A DNA stretch of 64,000 nt, from contig DASZYF010000022.1 in assembly GCA_035545535.1 (NCBI GenBank), positions 1-64,000 of the forward strand, read 5' to 3'. Position numbers and translations under genes: made by a program. This document shows, piece by piece, positions 31,826 through 41,094 of this stretch (position 1 is the stretch's first letter; each line of letters opens with the position of its first letter). The notes beneath the pieces are model-generated. The model saw nothing but the letters and a program-made list of their open reading frames with translations. It was not told where the DNA came from and did no database searches. The DNA is from DASZYF01 sp035545535 (GTDB taxonomy: Bacteria; Actinomycetota; Actinomycetes; Mycobacteriales; CAJCIY01).

Positions 31826-34417
31826 CTACACGCGGGTGCGGCGGCGGGCGACGAACGCGCCGCCGAGCAGGCTCAGCGCGACGCCTCCCAGCGTCGCGTC
31901 GAGGCCGGTGGCGGCCAGCGAGCCGCCCGGCGGCGTGACCGTGGGCCTCTTCGGAGGCTCCGTGGCCGGCGTGCTGCCCGAGACGGAGCTCGACGTGAGG
32001 CGCTTGCTGCTCACCGTGTGCGCGGCGATCGTGTCCGCGCAGAAGCGCTCGGTGGCCCACTGCTTCTTCGAGAACATCTTCGTCTGGTCCGCGTAGTACG
32101 GGGAGGCCGGGTTGCTCGAGAGCGAGTAGGTGAGGATCGTCGCGACGTCGGGGCAGCCGGTCGCGTCGTGCCAGGTGACCACCTGCACGTAGGACGAGCC
32201 GTGCGGCGGCTCCGCGTAGCCGGTGGTCGGGTTCCAGACGACGTTGATCGCGTTGAAGTCGCCGTACGTCCCGGGGCCGCCCGGGATCGGGATCTTCTCG
32301 CCGTCCTTCGTCGAGTACTGCGCCACCGAGAGCGGCGCGTCGAGCGCGATGTGGGCGTTGTCGAGGTCGACGATCGCGTCACCCAGCGCGGTCCGCACCA
32401 GCGGCAGCGCGACGTTCAGCGTGTTGGGCGTGTGCACCGGGTCCGACGAGCTGAACGGCGTGAGCCAGGGCTGGACCGTCTTGACCGCGGCGCTGACGAT
32501 CACGTGCGCCCACCAGCGGCGCCACAGCAGCGCACCACGGGAGTCGGGGTCTTCCTTCAGGTCCCACTGCGCGAGGACGGTGCACGCGTTGCCGAGCGGC
32601 ACGGCGCCGCTGGAGGTCGATGGCGCTACGCCGAGCATGCTGTCGCACACGCCGACCAGCGCGTCCCGGGTCAGCTCGGCCGCGTACTGGCGGTCGCTGA
32701 AGACCATGTCCTGCATCTTCTGCCGGGTGAAGCCGCCGTGATCGACGATGTCCTGCGTCATGATCAGACCGATGCGCGTGCGCAGCGCTCGCGCGGTGTC
32801 GGTGTCGCCGATGATCCGCGCGAAGCCGGTGAGCGGCTGCTTCGGGTTCGCCAGCCAGTAGCTGTCGTTGGAGTTGGTGACGTAGTCGTCGCGCAGCAGG
32901 TAGGGCATGTGCGACGGGCCGAAGTGGCCGGGCTGGGTCGCGTCGGGGTCGTTGCGCCACTCGCAGGCGGAGCGCGACCCGTCGAGGACCGGCAGTCCGA
33001 GCGCGAGGAACGTCGCGGCCCCCAGCGCGGTGTCGCAGCTGTGCGCGAGGTCGTCGGGCACGTTCGGGATGCTGCCGATGTCGGCGTAGAGCGCCTGCCC
33101 GTTGCGGTCGCTGACGATGGTGTTGACCCATGGGATGCCCTGGTACTTCTTCAGGATGTCGAGCACCTGCAGCGTGCTCTGCGCGCGGTCCACGTCGAAG
33201 AAGTGGTTCACGAGCAGTCCGAGCCCGTTGGCGTTGCCGTCGCGCATCGTGAAGGCGGTGGCATCGGTCCAGGGCAGCGGGATGCCTTCGAGCGTGGTGA
33301 AGACGGGACCGAACTTCGTGTACCAGAGCTTGCGCGTGACGGTCTTCGTAGGTGACGTGTGGACCGTGACGGTCTGCGACGTCATCGGCATGACCTTGCC
33401 GTCGTACAGGTAGCTGGTCGGCGAGCCGGGCACGAGCGTCAGCTGGTACGGCGTGAAGCGGAACGCGGTGGAGACGGTGTGGCTCCACGCGACGCTGTCG
33501 GTGTGCCCGATGAGCACCAGTGGCACGCCGTAGAGGCTGGCGCCTTCGACGTTGACGACGCCGGGGATCGTGAGCTGTGCCTGGTAGAAGCGCTCGGTCC
33601 CGAGCCACGGGAAGTGCGGGTTGCCGAGGAGCAGCCCGTGGGTCTTGTCCGCGGTGCCGGCCTTGCCGACCGCGACCGCGTTGCTGCCGATCGCGAGCGT
33701 CTTGAACGTGTCGGCCAGCTGGCCGGCGACCTGTGCCGGGTCGCCCGTCGGCAGGGTGCTGCCGGCCGGCTGCGTCGGCGACGGCGGGGTCGCGCTGCCG
33801 ATGCCGTCGATCGCGACGCTCTGCGACGCGAGCAGCTGCAGCTGGTAGAAGCGGCGGTACGCCGTGTCGATCGTGATCGGGCGCACCCACGGCTTGCCTT
33901 GACACGTCGGGTCGGTGACGCCCTGGGACCCACCCACGTCGGCGAGGTAGCGGTTGTAGCCGGCGACGTAGCCCGCGGCGAGCATCTTGAGCTCCGGCTT
34001 CGGTCCCTGCGGCGGGGGGAGCGCGGCCAGCTTCGTGACCCGCTTGTCGTCGATGACGCCCTGCCAGAACACGTCGCTGTTCAGGTTGTTGGGCGTCGTG
34101 CTGTTGCCGCGCTGCGAGTAGGTGCCGTTGGGCCCGAAGAAGTAGCTGCGCTGCGCGTCGACGGTGACGTAGTCGTCGGCCATCACGCAGATGTTGTCCT
34201 GCGCGAACGCGTACCCGTAGCCGTAGCCGAGGCTCTTCCAGTCCTTCGCGAGGATGTGCGGCGTCCCGTTCTCGGTGCGGGTGATCGTCACGTCGTACTT
34301 CAGCGCGGCGGCCGGGGCGGACGTGCGTGAGGGCGCCGCGGCGTGGCCCGGGACGGCCAGCGGCAGCACAAGCGCAGCGGCGGCCGCGGCGGTCACGGCG
34401 AGGCGGCGGACGTGCAC
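31826..34417 (-). CDS. Penicillin acylase-family N-terminal nucleophile amidase, cell-wall anchored
   Basis: The 863-residue precursor begins with a Sec signal (to about residue 27, GHAAA). The acyl-chain domain is followed by the autoprocessing site with the nucleophile Ser245 in LAIGSNAVAVG, then GLLLGNPHFPW, GHTDSVAWSHT and WLANPKQPLTGF. Such enzymes cleave amides of hydrophobic acyl groups: penicillins, acyl-homoserine lactones or lipopeptides. The C-terminus has LAATG, a hydrophobic segment and RRRTRV, which is a sortase (LAxTG class E-like) signal, so the enzyme is displayed on the wall. It is divergent from a ceramidase-like gene with the same signal. Start GTG 34417. Confidence 0.9.
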   Translation of the reverse strand: MHVRRLAVTAAAAAALVLPLAVPGHAAAPSRTSAPAAALKYDVTITRTENGTPHILAKDWKSLGYGYGYAFAQDNICVMADDYVTVDAQRSYFFGPNGTYSQRGNSTTPNNLNSDVFWQGVIDDKRVTKLAALPPPQGPKPELKMLAAGYVAGYNRYLADVGGSQGVTDPTCQGKPWVRPITIDTAYRRFYQLQLLASQSVAIDGIGSATPPSPTQPAGSTLPTGDPAQVAGQLADTFKTLAIGSNAVAVGKAGTADKTHGLLLGNPHFPWLGTERFYQAQLTIPGVVNVEGASLYGVPLVLIGHTDSVAWSHTVSTAFRFTPYQLTLVPGSPTSYLYDGKVMPMTSQTVTVHTSPTKTVTRKLWYTKFGPVFTTLEGIPLPWTDATAFTMRDGNANGLGLLVNHFFDVDRAQSTLQVLDILKKYQGIPWVNTIVSDRNGQALYADIGSIPNVPDDLAHSCDTALGAATFLALGLPVLDGSRSACEWRNDPDATQPGHFGPSHMPYLLRDDYVTNSNDSYWLANPKQPLTGFARIIGDTDTARALRTRIGLIMTQDIVDHGGFTRQKMQDMVFSDRQYAAELTRDALVGVCDSMLGVAPSTSSGAVPLGNACTVLAQWDLKEDPDSRGALLWRRWWAHVIVSAAVKTVQPWLTPFSSSDPVHTPNTLNVALPLVRTALGDAIVDLDNAHIALDAPLSVAQYSTKDGEKIPIPGGPGTYGDFNAINVVWNPTTGYAEPPHGSSYVQVVTWHDATGCPDVATILTYSLSSNPASPYYADQTKMFSKKQWATERFCADTIAAHTVSSKRLTSSSVSGSTPATEPPKRPTVTPPGGSLAATGLDATLGGVALSLLGGAFVARRRTRV

Positions 34418-34557
34418 GGTCGCTCCGATCGGGTCGAGGGTCAGTGCGTGCGGACGGCGGGCAGGACCGGCGGGTCGGGTCGGCGGCCCTCATCTTCGCC
34501 GTCCGAGAGTGCCGGTGCTGTCGTGGCGCACGTACATCCGGACGTAGAACCGAGAAG

Positions 34558-37500
34558 ATGCGGGGCGTGCTCCGTCGCCTCTTGCTCGGCTCTGCGTGCG
34601 TTGCGCTGCTCTTGGGTGGCAGTGGTCTGAGCGCTGGGACCCCGCGGGTTGCGGGCCGCCCGCCCGCCGCGCCGTGGACCGGGCTGCGGGTCGGTGTCGG
34701 CGTGGTCGACGCCACCTGGCACGTCGGCGCGGGCGCCGGGCAGTACGCGAGCACGCAGGACTTCTCGAACCCGGTGCAGTCGGAGTGGGACCCGGACCTG
34801 CAGCACCTGAAGCAGGCGTCGTCGTACGGCATCGCGTCACGGCTCTCGATCCGCGCGATCGTCCTGCAGAGCCCGGGTGGGCAGCCGGTGGCGCTCGTGA
34901 AGATCGACAACTACCTGGCTCAGGACACGCTCGTGCGCCGCATCGGCCAGCTGCTCGCCGCGGACCACAGCGCGGTCACGTACGACCATGTGCTGCTGTC
35001 CGCCACGCACGACCACAGCTCGCCGTACTACGCGTCGGCAGCTGCGGGTGTCTGGTTGTTCCAGGACGTCACCGACCTGCGCATGTTCGAGTACCAGGCC
35101 CGGCAAGCAGCGAAGGCGATCGAGACGGCCGAGCGCGGCCTGCGTCCCGCGCGCATGGGCGCGACGACAGTGCCGTTCCCCGACCTGCAGGGGAACATCG
35201 CGGGCTCCGGAGTGAACGAGGACGGCTCGCCGGTCGGCTACCCGCTGCAGGACAACGACCACGGGCTCGTCGTCCTGCGCTTCGACGACATGAGCGATCC
35301 CACGCACCCGCAGCCGCTCGCGACCTGGGTGAACTACGCCGAGCACGGGGAGTCGCTCGACGGGTACGACCTCGTGAGCGGCGACTGGATCGCCCCCTTC
35401 GAGCGCTACGTCGACCGCGGCACCGGCGTGCCCGTCGTGTTCAGCCAGGGCGGGGTCGGATCGGCCGAAGGTCCCTACGAGCACGCCTACGCCACCGGCA
35501 AGGCGCCCGTCGACCACGACCGGGGAGACCCCTTCCTCGAGATCTACGGGCACATGGGCTACGCGCAGGCCGAGCGCGGCGCCCACCTCATGGCCGAGCG
35601 TGTCATCGATGCGTGGAAGGCGATCGACGGTGCCCACGACGGCGTCGCCGTGGCGGTGCCGCTGTCGAGCAACCCTCCGGTCGCGATGCTCACGCACTGG
35701 ATCGCCGGCCCGCTCTCGCACCCGTACCCCTCGGTCGGCAACTGCCGCAGCGGCCCCACCATCAGCGGCGACCCGGGTGTGCCCGGCGCAGGCCTGCCCG
35801 ACTGCGACCGCTTCTCCGACCAGGCCGGAGTGACGCTGCCGACCTCTGCGCTGTACCGGTCGATGCTCGCCACGGGCCTGCCCATCCCGTCGACGACCGA
35901 CCTGCCGTCGTTCGCCGCCGTCGAGGAGAACCTGCGCATCAAGCTGCAGGCCGTGCGCATCGGCGGCGTGCTGCTCGCGTCCTGTGCGTGCGAGCCCCAG
36001 GGCGATCTCATCCGCGCGCTTGAGACGCGCACCGACACGATCGCCGGCAACCGCTGGAACGGCTTCGACTACGCGAACGCCGACGACGTGCGCGAGGGCT
36101 GGCCCACGGTCACGCCCGCGGTGCAGCCCTGCCACCTCGACGGCACCAGCTACAGCTGTCCCGACCCGAGGGACGTCACCGGCGCGAAGCGGCTCAAGGT
36201 CTCACCCGGCGCGTTCGCGCACATGGAGGCCGAGATCAACAACCCGAGCGACGGCTGGGATGCGCCCGGCTACGTCGCGGAGGCCGGTTCGGAACCGACC
36301 GACCCCACGCAGATCAAGGGCAACTTCACCGCCCGCGAGCTGTCGCCGTCGTGCGGGTTCGCCCTGCCGGTCGGCCTCGGGCACACCGGCGACTACAACG
36401 GCTACACGGTTTCCTACCGCGAGTACATGAGCCGCGACGCCTATCGCAAGGCGCTCACGTCCTACGGTCCGCACACCGCTGACTACATGGTCAGCCGCCT
36501 CATCGCGATGGCGTCGAACCTCTCGTGCGGCACGCCGGTGCCCAGCGAGCCGACCGACGCGCTCGCAACGGCCGACGAGCAGCGCGAGCAAGCAGAGGCG
36601 ACCGCCATCGGCAAGCTCTCGTCGTACTACTACGACGGGTGGACCGCACTGGTGCCCGACAACGCGGGCCCGGCCGCACCCCTCCGCCAGCCGAAGGACA
36701 TCACGCGGTTCGACGCGGCCACGTTCCGCTGGGTCGGCGGTGACAACTGGTCCGACGACCCGACCGTCACCGTGCAGCGGCAGGTCAAGGGTCGCTGGCA
36801 GGCCTACGCCGACCAGAGCGGCGAGGTGCAGGTGGTGCTCGACCAGCCTCCGGGCGTCATCCCGTCGGCGGTCGACTACCACACGGGCCAGCAGAGGTGG
36901 ACGTGGCAGGCGTCGTTCGAGGCCTACGACGCGTCACCGCGCGCTGACGTGACCGGTGGGCGGGTGCCCAACGGCAGCTACCGGTTCGTGGTCGACGGCC
37001 ACATCCACCAGGGCGGCGCGGTCGTGCCGTACCACCTCACCTCGAACGCGTTCACCGTCTCCACCTGGCTCGGGCTGTCCGGCCGAGACATGAGGCTCCT
37101 GCCCGGTGGCGCGGTGAGCTTCGCGACCGCACCCGTCGTCTACCCGCGCACGTACACGTCGCCGATCCGCTTCGTGAAGGACGACCTCGGTGGTGAGGAC
37201 GCGGGCAAGGGCGACACCAACACCAGCGTCATCTGCAAGACGTGCACGTTCCTGCCGTGGGCGACGACCGGCACCGTGGTGTCCGCCGTCGTCTCCGTGC
37301 GCAACCCCTCGGGGCACGTGGTGCGCACCGTCCACGCGACGCGCAAGGGCACGCGCTGGGTGGCCGCGACAGCGCTGCGCAGCGGCGAGACCGCGGTCGT
37401 GCTGCCCGGCGGCCTGCGCGACCACTACCGCGAGACGAACGCGCGCCCGGTCGGCCCCGTCGGCCCGAACGGCAGCGGACCGCCGGTCATCAGCCCCGGC

Positions 37501-37635
37501 GTGCAGCCGCCGCACGGCTCGCTGGCCGCGACCGGCGGCGACGCGGGCGCGCCCGGCGCGTTGCTGCTCACCACCCTCGGTCTCCTAGGTGCCGCGGCTA
37601 CTGTGCGGACCATCCGGCGGAGGAGGGCCTTCTGA
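34558..37635 (+). CDS. Neutral ceramidase-like protein, cell-wall anchored
   Basis: The 1025-residue product has an N-terminal signal (LLLGSACVALLLGGSGLSAG) and the neutral/alkaline ceramidase N-terminal domain: LRVGVGVVDATWHVG, LLSATHDHSSPYY with Zn-ligand histidines, TWVNYAEHGESLDGY, and FSQGGVGSAEG near the expected catalytic segment. The usual GDVSP nucleophile motif is not clear, so the activity is uncertain. A C-terminal beta-rich region is followed by LAATGG, a hydrophobic helix and RRRRAF: a sortase signal of LAxTG type. ATG 34558. It could hydrolyse N-acyl amides such as ceramides; together with the opposite acylase it forms a surface pair. Confidence 0.8.
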   Translation: MRGVLRRLLLGSACVALLLGGSGLSAGTPRVAGRPPAAPWTGLRVGVGVVDATWHVGAGAGQYASTQDFSNPVQSEWDPDLQHLKQASSYGIASRLSIRAIVLQSPGGQPVALVKIDNYLAQDTLVRRIGQLLAADHSAVTYDHVLLSATHDHSSPYYASAAAGVWLFQDVTDLRMFEYQARQAAKAIETAERGLRPARMGATTVPFPDLQGNIAGSGVNEDGSPVGYPLQDNDHGLVVLRFDDMSDPTHPQPLATWVNYAEHGESLDGYDLVSGDWIAPFERYVDRGTGVPVVFSQGGVGSAEGPYEHAYATGKAPVDHDRGDPFLEIYGHMGYAQAERGAHLMAERVIDAWKAIDGAHDGVAVAVPLSSNPPVAMLTHWIAGPLSHPYPSVGNCRSGPTISGDPGVPGAGLPDCDRFSDQAGVTLPTSALYRSMLATGLPIPSTTDLPSFAAVEENLRIKLQAVRIGGVLLASCACEPQGDLIRALETRTDTIAGNRWNGFDYANADDVREGWPTVTPAVQPCHLDGTSYSCPDPRDVTGAKRLKVSPGAFAHMEAEINNPSDGWDAPGYVAEAGSEPTDPTQIKGNFTARELSPSCGFALPVGLGHTGDYNGYTVSYREYMSRDAYRKALTSYGPHTADYMVSRLIAMASNLSCGTPVPSEPTDALATADEQREQAEATAIGKLSSYYYDGWTALVPDNAGPAAPLRQPKDITRFDAATFRWVGGDNWSDDPTVTVQRQVKGRWQAYADQSGEVQVVLDQPPGVIPSAVDYHTGQQRWTWQASFEAYDASPRADVTGGRVPNGSYRFVVDGHIHQGGAVVPYHLTSNAFTVSTWLGLSGRDMRLLPGGAVSFATAPVVYPRTYTSPIRFVKDDLGGEDAGKGDTNTSVICKTCTFLPWATTGTVVSAVVSVRNPSGHVVRTVHATRKGTRWVAATALRSGETAVVLPGGLRDHYRETNARPVGPVGPNGSGPPVISPGVQPPHGSLAATGGDAGAPGALLLTTLGLLGAAATVRTIRRRRAF

Positions 37636-38282
37636 TGGCCGCAGTGATCGTCATCGTGATCGTGGTGGTCCTCGGGCTGCTGCTGGTCCTGCTCTACAAC
37701 GGCCTCGTCAAGCGCCGCAACCGCACGCAGGAGGCGTGGTCGCAGATCGACGTCGAGCTCAAGCGGCGCCACGACCTCATCCCGAACCTCGTCGAGACGG
37801 TGAAGGGCTACGCCGCCCACGAGTCGGGCACGTTCCAGGCCGTCACGCAGGCGCGCGCGAACGCCGTGTCCGCCACCGCGTCCGGTGACCCCGCCGCGGT
37901 GGGTGCGGCCGAGAACCAGCTGACCGGTGCGCTGCGCCAGCTGATGGTCGTCGCCGAGGCCTACCCGCAGCTGCGCGCCGTCGAGCAGTTCAACCAGCTC
38001 TCCGAGCAGCTCACCGCCACCGAGGACAAGATCGAGTTCGCCCGCCGGTACTACAACGGCAGCGCCCGCGACTACAACACCGCTCTGCAGACCTTCCCGC
38101 GCAACCTCATCGCGGGCATCGGCCACTTCACGCCGGTGGGGTTCTTCGAGGCCGATGCAACCGACCGCGAGGTGCCGCAGGTCAGCTTCGGCGCGACGCC
38201 GGGCGCTCCCGGCGGGCCGCCCGCGCCGGGTGCGGGCGCACCACCGGCTCCGGGCGCCGGGGGACCGCCGTCCGCGCAGTAG
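37635..38282 (+). CDS. lemA: LemA-family protein
   Basis: The 215-residue protein has one N-terminal membrane helix (VIVIVIVVVLGLLLVLLYN), then the LemA signature NGLVKRRNRTQEAWSQIDVELKRRHDLIPNLVETVKGY in pattern, VAEAYPQLRAVEQFNQLSEQL and RRYYNGSARDYNT. It ends with a proline/glycine/alanine-rich tail (APGGPPAPGAGAPPAPGAG). LemA proteins form helical bundles on the membrane; function is poorly known. The start overlaps the ceramidase stop by one base (TGATG), following AGGAGGG. HtpX lies convergent just beyond, a frequent pairing. Confidence 0.92.
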   Translation: MAAVIVIVIVVVLGLLLVLLYNGLVKRRNRTQEAWSQIDVELKRRHDLIPNLVETVKGYAAHESGTFQAVTQARANAVSATASGDPAAVGAAENQLTGALRQLMVVAEAYPQLRAVEQFNQLSEQLTATEDKIEFARRYYNGSARDYNTALQTFPRNLIAGIGHFTPVGFFEADATDREVPQVSFGATPGAPGGPPAPGAGAPPAPGAGGPPSAQ

Positions 38283-38285
38283 CGG

Positions 38286-39257
38286 CTACAGCTCCTGCAC
38301 GTTCGCGATGCGTTGCAGCGCCGCGATGCGATCCGCGATGGGCGGGTGCGTGTCGAACAGGCGGTGGACGAACGAGGCGTGGTGCTGCAGCGGGTCGTCG
38401 ATGCACATCGCCGCGGTCGCGTGGTTGAACTTGGCGAACGGCTGATCGTTGGCCTGCAGCTTCTGCAGCGCCCGGATGAGTCCCGCCGGGTTGCGCGTGA
38501 GCTCGACACCACTCACGTCGGCCAGCGACTCGCGGCGGCGTGAGAGCGCGAGCTTGATCAGCGGACCGACGATGAACGCGACGATGCCGAACAGGATCCC
38601 GGCGGCGAAGACGACGATCATGATCTGGGCGGCGTTGCGTCCGCGCTCGCGCGTGTAGAAGCCGATGCGCCAGATCAAGCTGGCCACCAACCCCGCCATC
38701 CCGATGAGCGTGCTGACGACGAGGATGAGCCGCACGTCGTAGTTCTTGATGTGGCTCATCTCGTGGCCGATGACGCCTTCGAGCTCTTCGCGGTCCATCG
38801 TCTGCAGCAGGCCGGTCGTGGCGGTGATCGCGGCCTTCTGCGGGCTCACCCCGGTGGCGAACGCGTTCGGCGAGGGATCGTCGATGACGTAGACATCGGG
38901 CTTGGGCAGGCCGTCGCCGATGGCGAGCGTCTCGACGATGTTGTGCAGCTGCAGGTACTGGGTCGGGTCGGCCGGCTTCGCGCCGGACACCGCCAGCACG
39001 AGCTTGTGCCCGGACTGCAGCGTGTACATCGTGGCGAGGACGGCGATGACGACCGCGATCACGACACCCGCGACGAGCCCCGCCGAGGTGTGCGCCGGAC
39101 CGGTCGCGACCGAGTTGCCGAACTCGTCCGTCGTGGTGCTGCGGCTGAACGAGCCGATGAGCGCGCCGAGGGCCGCGCCGACCCCGGCCCACACGACGAT
39201 GAACACGCCGATGTAGAAGACGGCGCGACGCTTGTTGGAGGCGATCTGCTCATACAT
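38286..39257 (-). CDS. htpX: M48-family membrane metalloprotease (HtpX)
   Basis: The 323-residue zinc protease has two N-terminal membrane helices and HEMSH in EGVIGHEMSHIKNYD, the third zinc ligand Glu in RRRESLADVSGVELTRNP, and two further helices (AQIMIVVFAAGILFGIVAF, near the middle). HtpX degrades misfolded membrane proteins under stress. Length and topology are normal. It ends three bases past the LemA stop, convergent with it, and forms a LemA-HtpX locus. Confidence 0.95.
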   Translation of the reverse strand: MYEQIASNKRRAVFYIGVFIVVWAGVGAALGALIGSFSRSTTTDEFGNSVATGPAHTSAGLVAGVVIAVVIAVLATMYTLQSGHKLVLAVSGAKPADPTQYLQLHNIVETLAIGDGLPKPDVYVIDDPSPNAFATGVSPQKAAITATTGLLQTMDREELEGVIGHEMSHIKNYDVRLILVVSTLIGMAGLVASLIWRIGFYTRERGRNAAQIMIVVFAAGILFGIVAFIVGPLIKLALSRRRESLADVSGVELTRNPAGLIRALQKLQANDQPFAKFNHATAAMCIDDPLQHHASFVHRLFDTHPPIADRIAALQRIANVQEL

Positions 39258-39326
39258 CGGCGCTGACGCTACGCGCGGACGGGCAGCCTGAGCGGCGCCG
39301 CACCGGATGAGCTCCCTGAGAAGGGC

Positions 39327-40448
39327 CTAGGGACAGACCACGTTGCGCTCGTAGGCGATCGTGCCGCCCCCGCTGACGACGTACACGCGGTCGGCGACGG
39401 CCGCCAGCGCGCCCGGGGCATCGCCACCCGCCGGGAACGACGGGACGCGGGTCACCGGCCCGAGGACGGTGCCGTGGGCCGTGCTCCGGGCGCAGCGCAG
39501 CACCCCGTCGCGGTTCAGCAGCCACAGCTCGCCCTTGCCCGAGTGGACCGTGCCCGGCGCGGCCAGGTGGTCGAGCGGTTCGGAGCTCGCGGGGGCGAGC
39601 GACGTCGGGTCCAGGCGCGTGACGCGGTCTGGACCGTTGCCGGAGCTCCAGCTGATCCAGAGCCCGCCGGCGCTGAGCGCGATGTTCGTGACGGCCGTGG
39701 CCCGCGGCAGGACGTGCGTCGCCGTTGCCGTCAGGCCCGGGACTGCCCAGCCGACGACGCGGGCTGGGCCGGGGCCGTCGATCGCGCCGTAGAGGTGGCT
39801 GCCGTCCGGGCTCGGGACCAGCGCGACGATGTCGCCCGGGTCCATCGCGTGCACCCGTTCGGCGTGCGTCCGGGTGTCGACCTCGACGACCTCGCCGAAC
39901 AAGCCCACCCAGACGGCCCGGTCGGTGACCGCGATGCTCTGCGGCACATCGGGCAGGGCGAAGCTCTCGACGACGTGACCGGAGTGCAGGTCGCGGGCCT
40001 CGAGCGTTCCCGTGCCCTCTCCGTCGAGGGGCGCAACCGTCCGTTCGGCGAACCAGCCGATCGATCCGATCCCGGCGGCCGCGACGGGGATGACGCCATC
40101 GGTCGTGAAGGTCAGCGGCGACTCGCCGGGCGGCCCGTCGAGCGTGGTCACCAGACCGTTCAGCGGTTCCCCGGTGGTGTGTGACAGCACGACCGCGACC
40201 CCGTCGACGTTGGCGACGTGCGGGTGCGCGATGGCGTCGTACTCGTCCTCCGGCAGCAGCGCGATGGACGGCGCGGGCGAGCGGGTGGGCGCCGGCGGCG
40301 CCGCCGTCGTCGGGCGGTGGTGCGAACCGCCGCGGGTGAGCACGACGACGCCCGCGACGACCAGCACCGCGACGACGACGATGCGGAGCAGGGTGTTCGG
40401 TGCGCGCCGCTCCTCGGTCCCGAGGACCTCGGTGTCGCCGACCGTCAC
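39327..40448 (-). CDS. Membrane-anchored beta-propeller-like protein of unknown function
   Basis: I do not recognise the exact family. The 373-residue protein has a short cytoplasmic start, one membrane segment (TLLRIVVVAVLVVAGVVVLT), a proline/threonine-rich linker, then repeated beta strands of the YVTN/PQQ/NHL type: VTDRAVWVGLFGEVVEVDTRT, LVPSPDGSHLYGAI, LSAGGLWISWSSGNGPDRVTRLD. This suggests an extracellular six- or seven-bladed propeller. Such proteins bind partners or sugars. Its start is 62 bases from the DUF2087 gene. Confidence 0.6.
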   Translation of the reverse strand: MTVGDTEVLGTEERRAPNTLLRIVVVAVLVVAGVVVLTRGGSHHRPTTAAPPAPTRSPAPSIALLPEDEYDAIAHPHVANVDGVAVVLSHTTGEPLNGLVTTLDGPPGESPLTFTTDGVIPVAAAGIGSIGWFAERTVAPLDGEGTGTLEARDLHSGHVVESFALPDVPQSIAVTDRAVWVGLFGEVVEVDTRTHAERVHAMDPGDIVALVPSPDGSHLYGAIDGPGPARVVGWAVPGLTATATHVLPRATAVTNIALSAGGLWISWSSGNGPDRVTRLDPTSLAPASSEPLDHLAAPGTVHSGKGELWLLNRDGVLRCARSTAHGTVLGPVTRVPSFPAGGDAPGALAAVADRVYVVSGGGTIAYERNVVCP

Positions 40449-40470
40449 CGACTGATCATGCGCGCAACCC

Positions 40471-41010
40471 TCAGGTGAGGGCAGGCTCGCCGGCGCGGAC
40501 GCGGTAGATGCCCTCGGCGCGATCGAGGAACCCGAAGTCGACGAGGTAGCGCCGGACGGTCACGTGGTCGGCCGCGCCGCCTTCGCACCACGCCTTCAGC
40601 GTCTCGTTGACCGACTGCTCGTCGTAGGTCGCACCGGCCCGGAACGAGGTCGTCACGATGTGCTCGAGCGCGAGGACCTTCTTCTGCTGCTGCGAGGGCA
40701 GGCGCAGGAGCTTGCCGTCCCGCACGAACGGGCGGAGCGACGTCTCGACATCGTCGTCGTCGGTGCGGGCGCGCTCGATCGCGGACCGGGCCTTGGCCTG
40801 CTCCTTGATGGCGGCGTAGTCGACCTGCAACCCGCGATGACCGGCGACGACGAGCACGCCGGCGTCGGTCAGCCGACGCACCGCGAGCGCGGCCGCCTTC
40901 GGCGAGATGTCGGCGCGGATGGAGACCTCGGCCGTCGTGGTGGCCCCGAGGGCGACCGCGGCGAAGGCCAGCGCACGTTCCGGCTCGGCGAGCAACCCGG
41001 TGAGGTCCAT
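40471..41010 (-). CDS. DUF2087-domain regulator-like protein
   Basis: The 179-residue protein has an N-terminal winged-helix-like segment (EPERALAFAAVALGATTTAEV, SIRADISPKAAALAVRRLTDAGVLVV) and a C-terminal DUF2087 domain: FVRDGKLLRLPSQQQKKVLALEHIV, YDEQSVNETLKAW, DHVTVRRYLVDFGFLDRAEG. Both halves suggest nucleic-acid binding, and the second is related to RNase-like or antitermination contexts but has no proven role. The ATG at 41010 begins MDLTGLLAEPERAL; a longer start at 41046 adds no conserved residues. It lies on the same strand as dnaE2, downstream of it. Confidence 0.75.
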   Translation of the reverse strand: MDLTGLLAEPERALAFAAVALGATTTAEVSIRADISPKAAALAVRRLTDAGVLVVAGHRGLQVDYAAIKEQAKARSAIERARTDDDDVETSLRPFVRDGKLLRLPSQQQKKVLALEHIVTTSFRAGATYDEQSVNETLKAWCEGGAADHVTVRRYLVDFGFLDRAEGIYRVRAGEPALT

Positions 41011-41094
41011 CCGCCCACGGTAGGTCGATCGCACCCCTGGGCCCATCGCTTTCGTCGGGGCGGTCCGGTCAGGGACGGTGACCGGCCCCCATCG

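Noticed and set aside
30239..33355. Plus-strand 1038-codon frame
   Set aside because: It lies opposite the MFS and penicillin acylase genes, has no motifs and is full of Arg/Ala/Gly/Asp; a GC-bias shadow.
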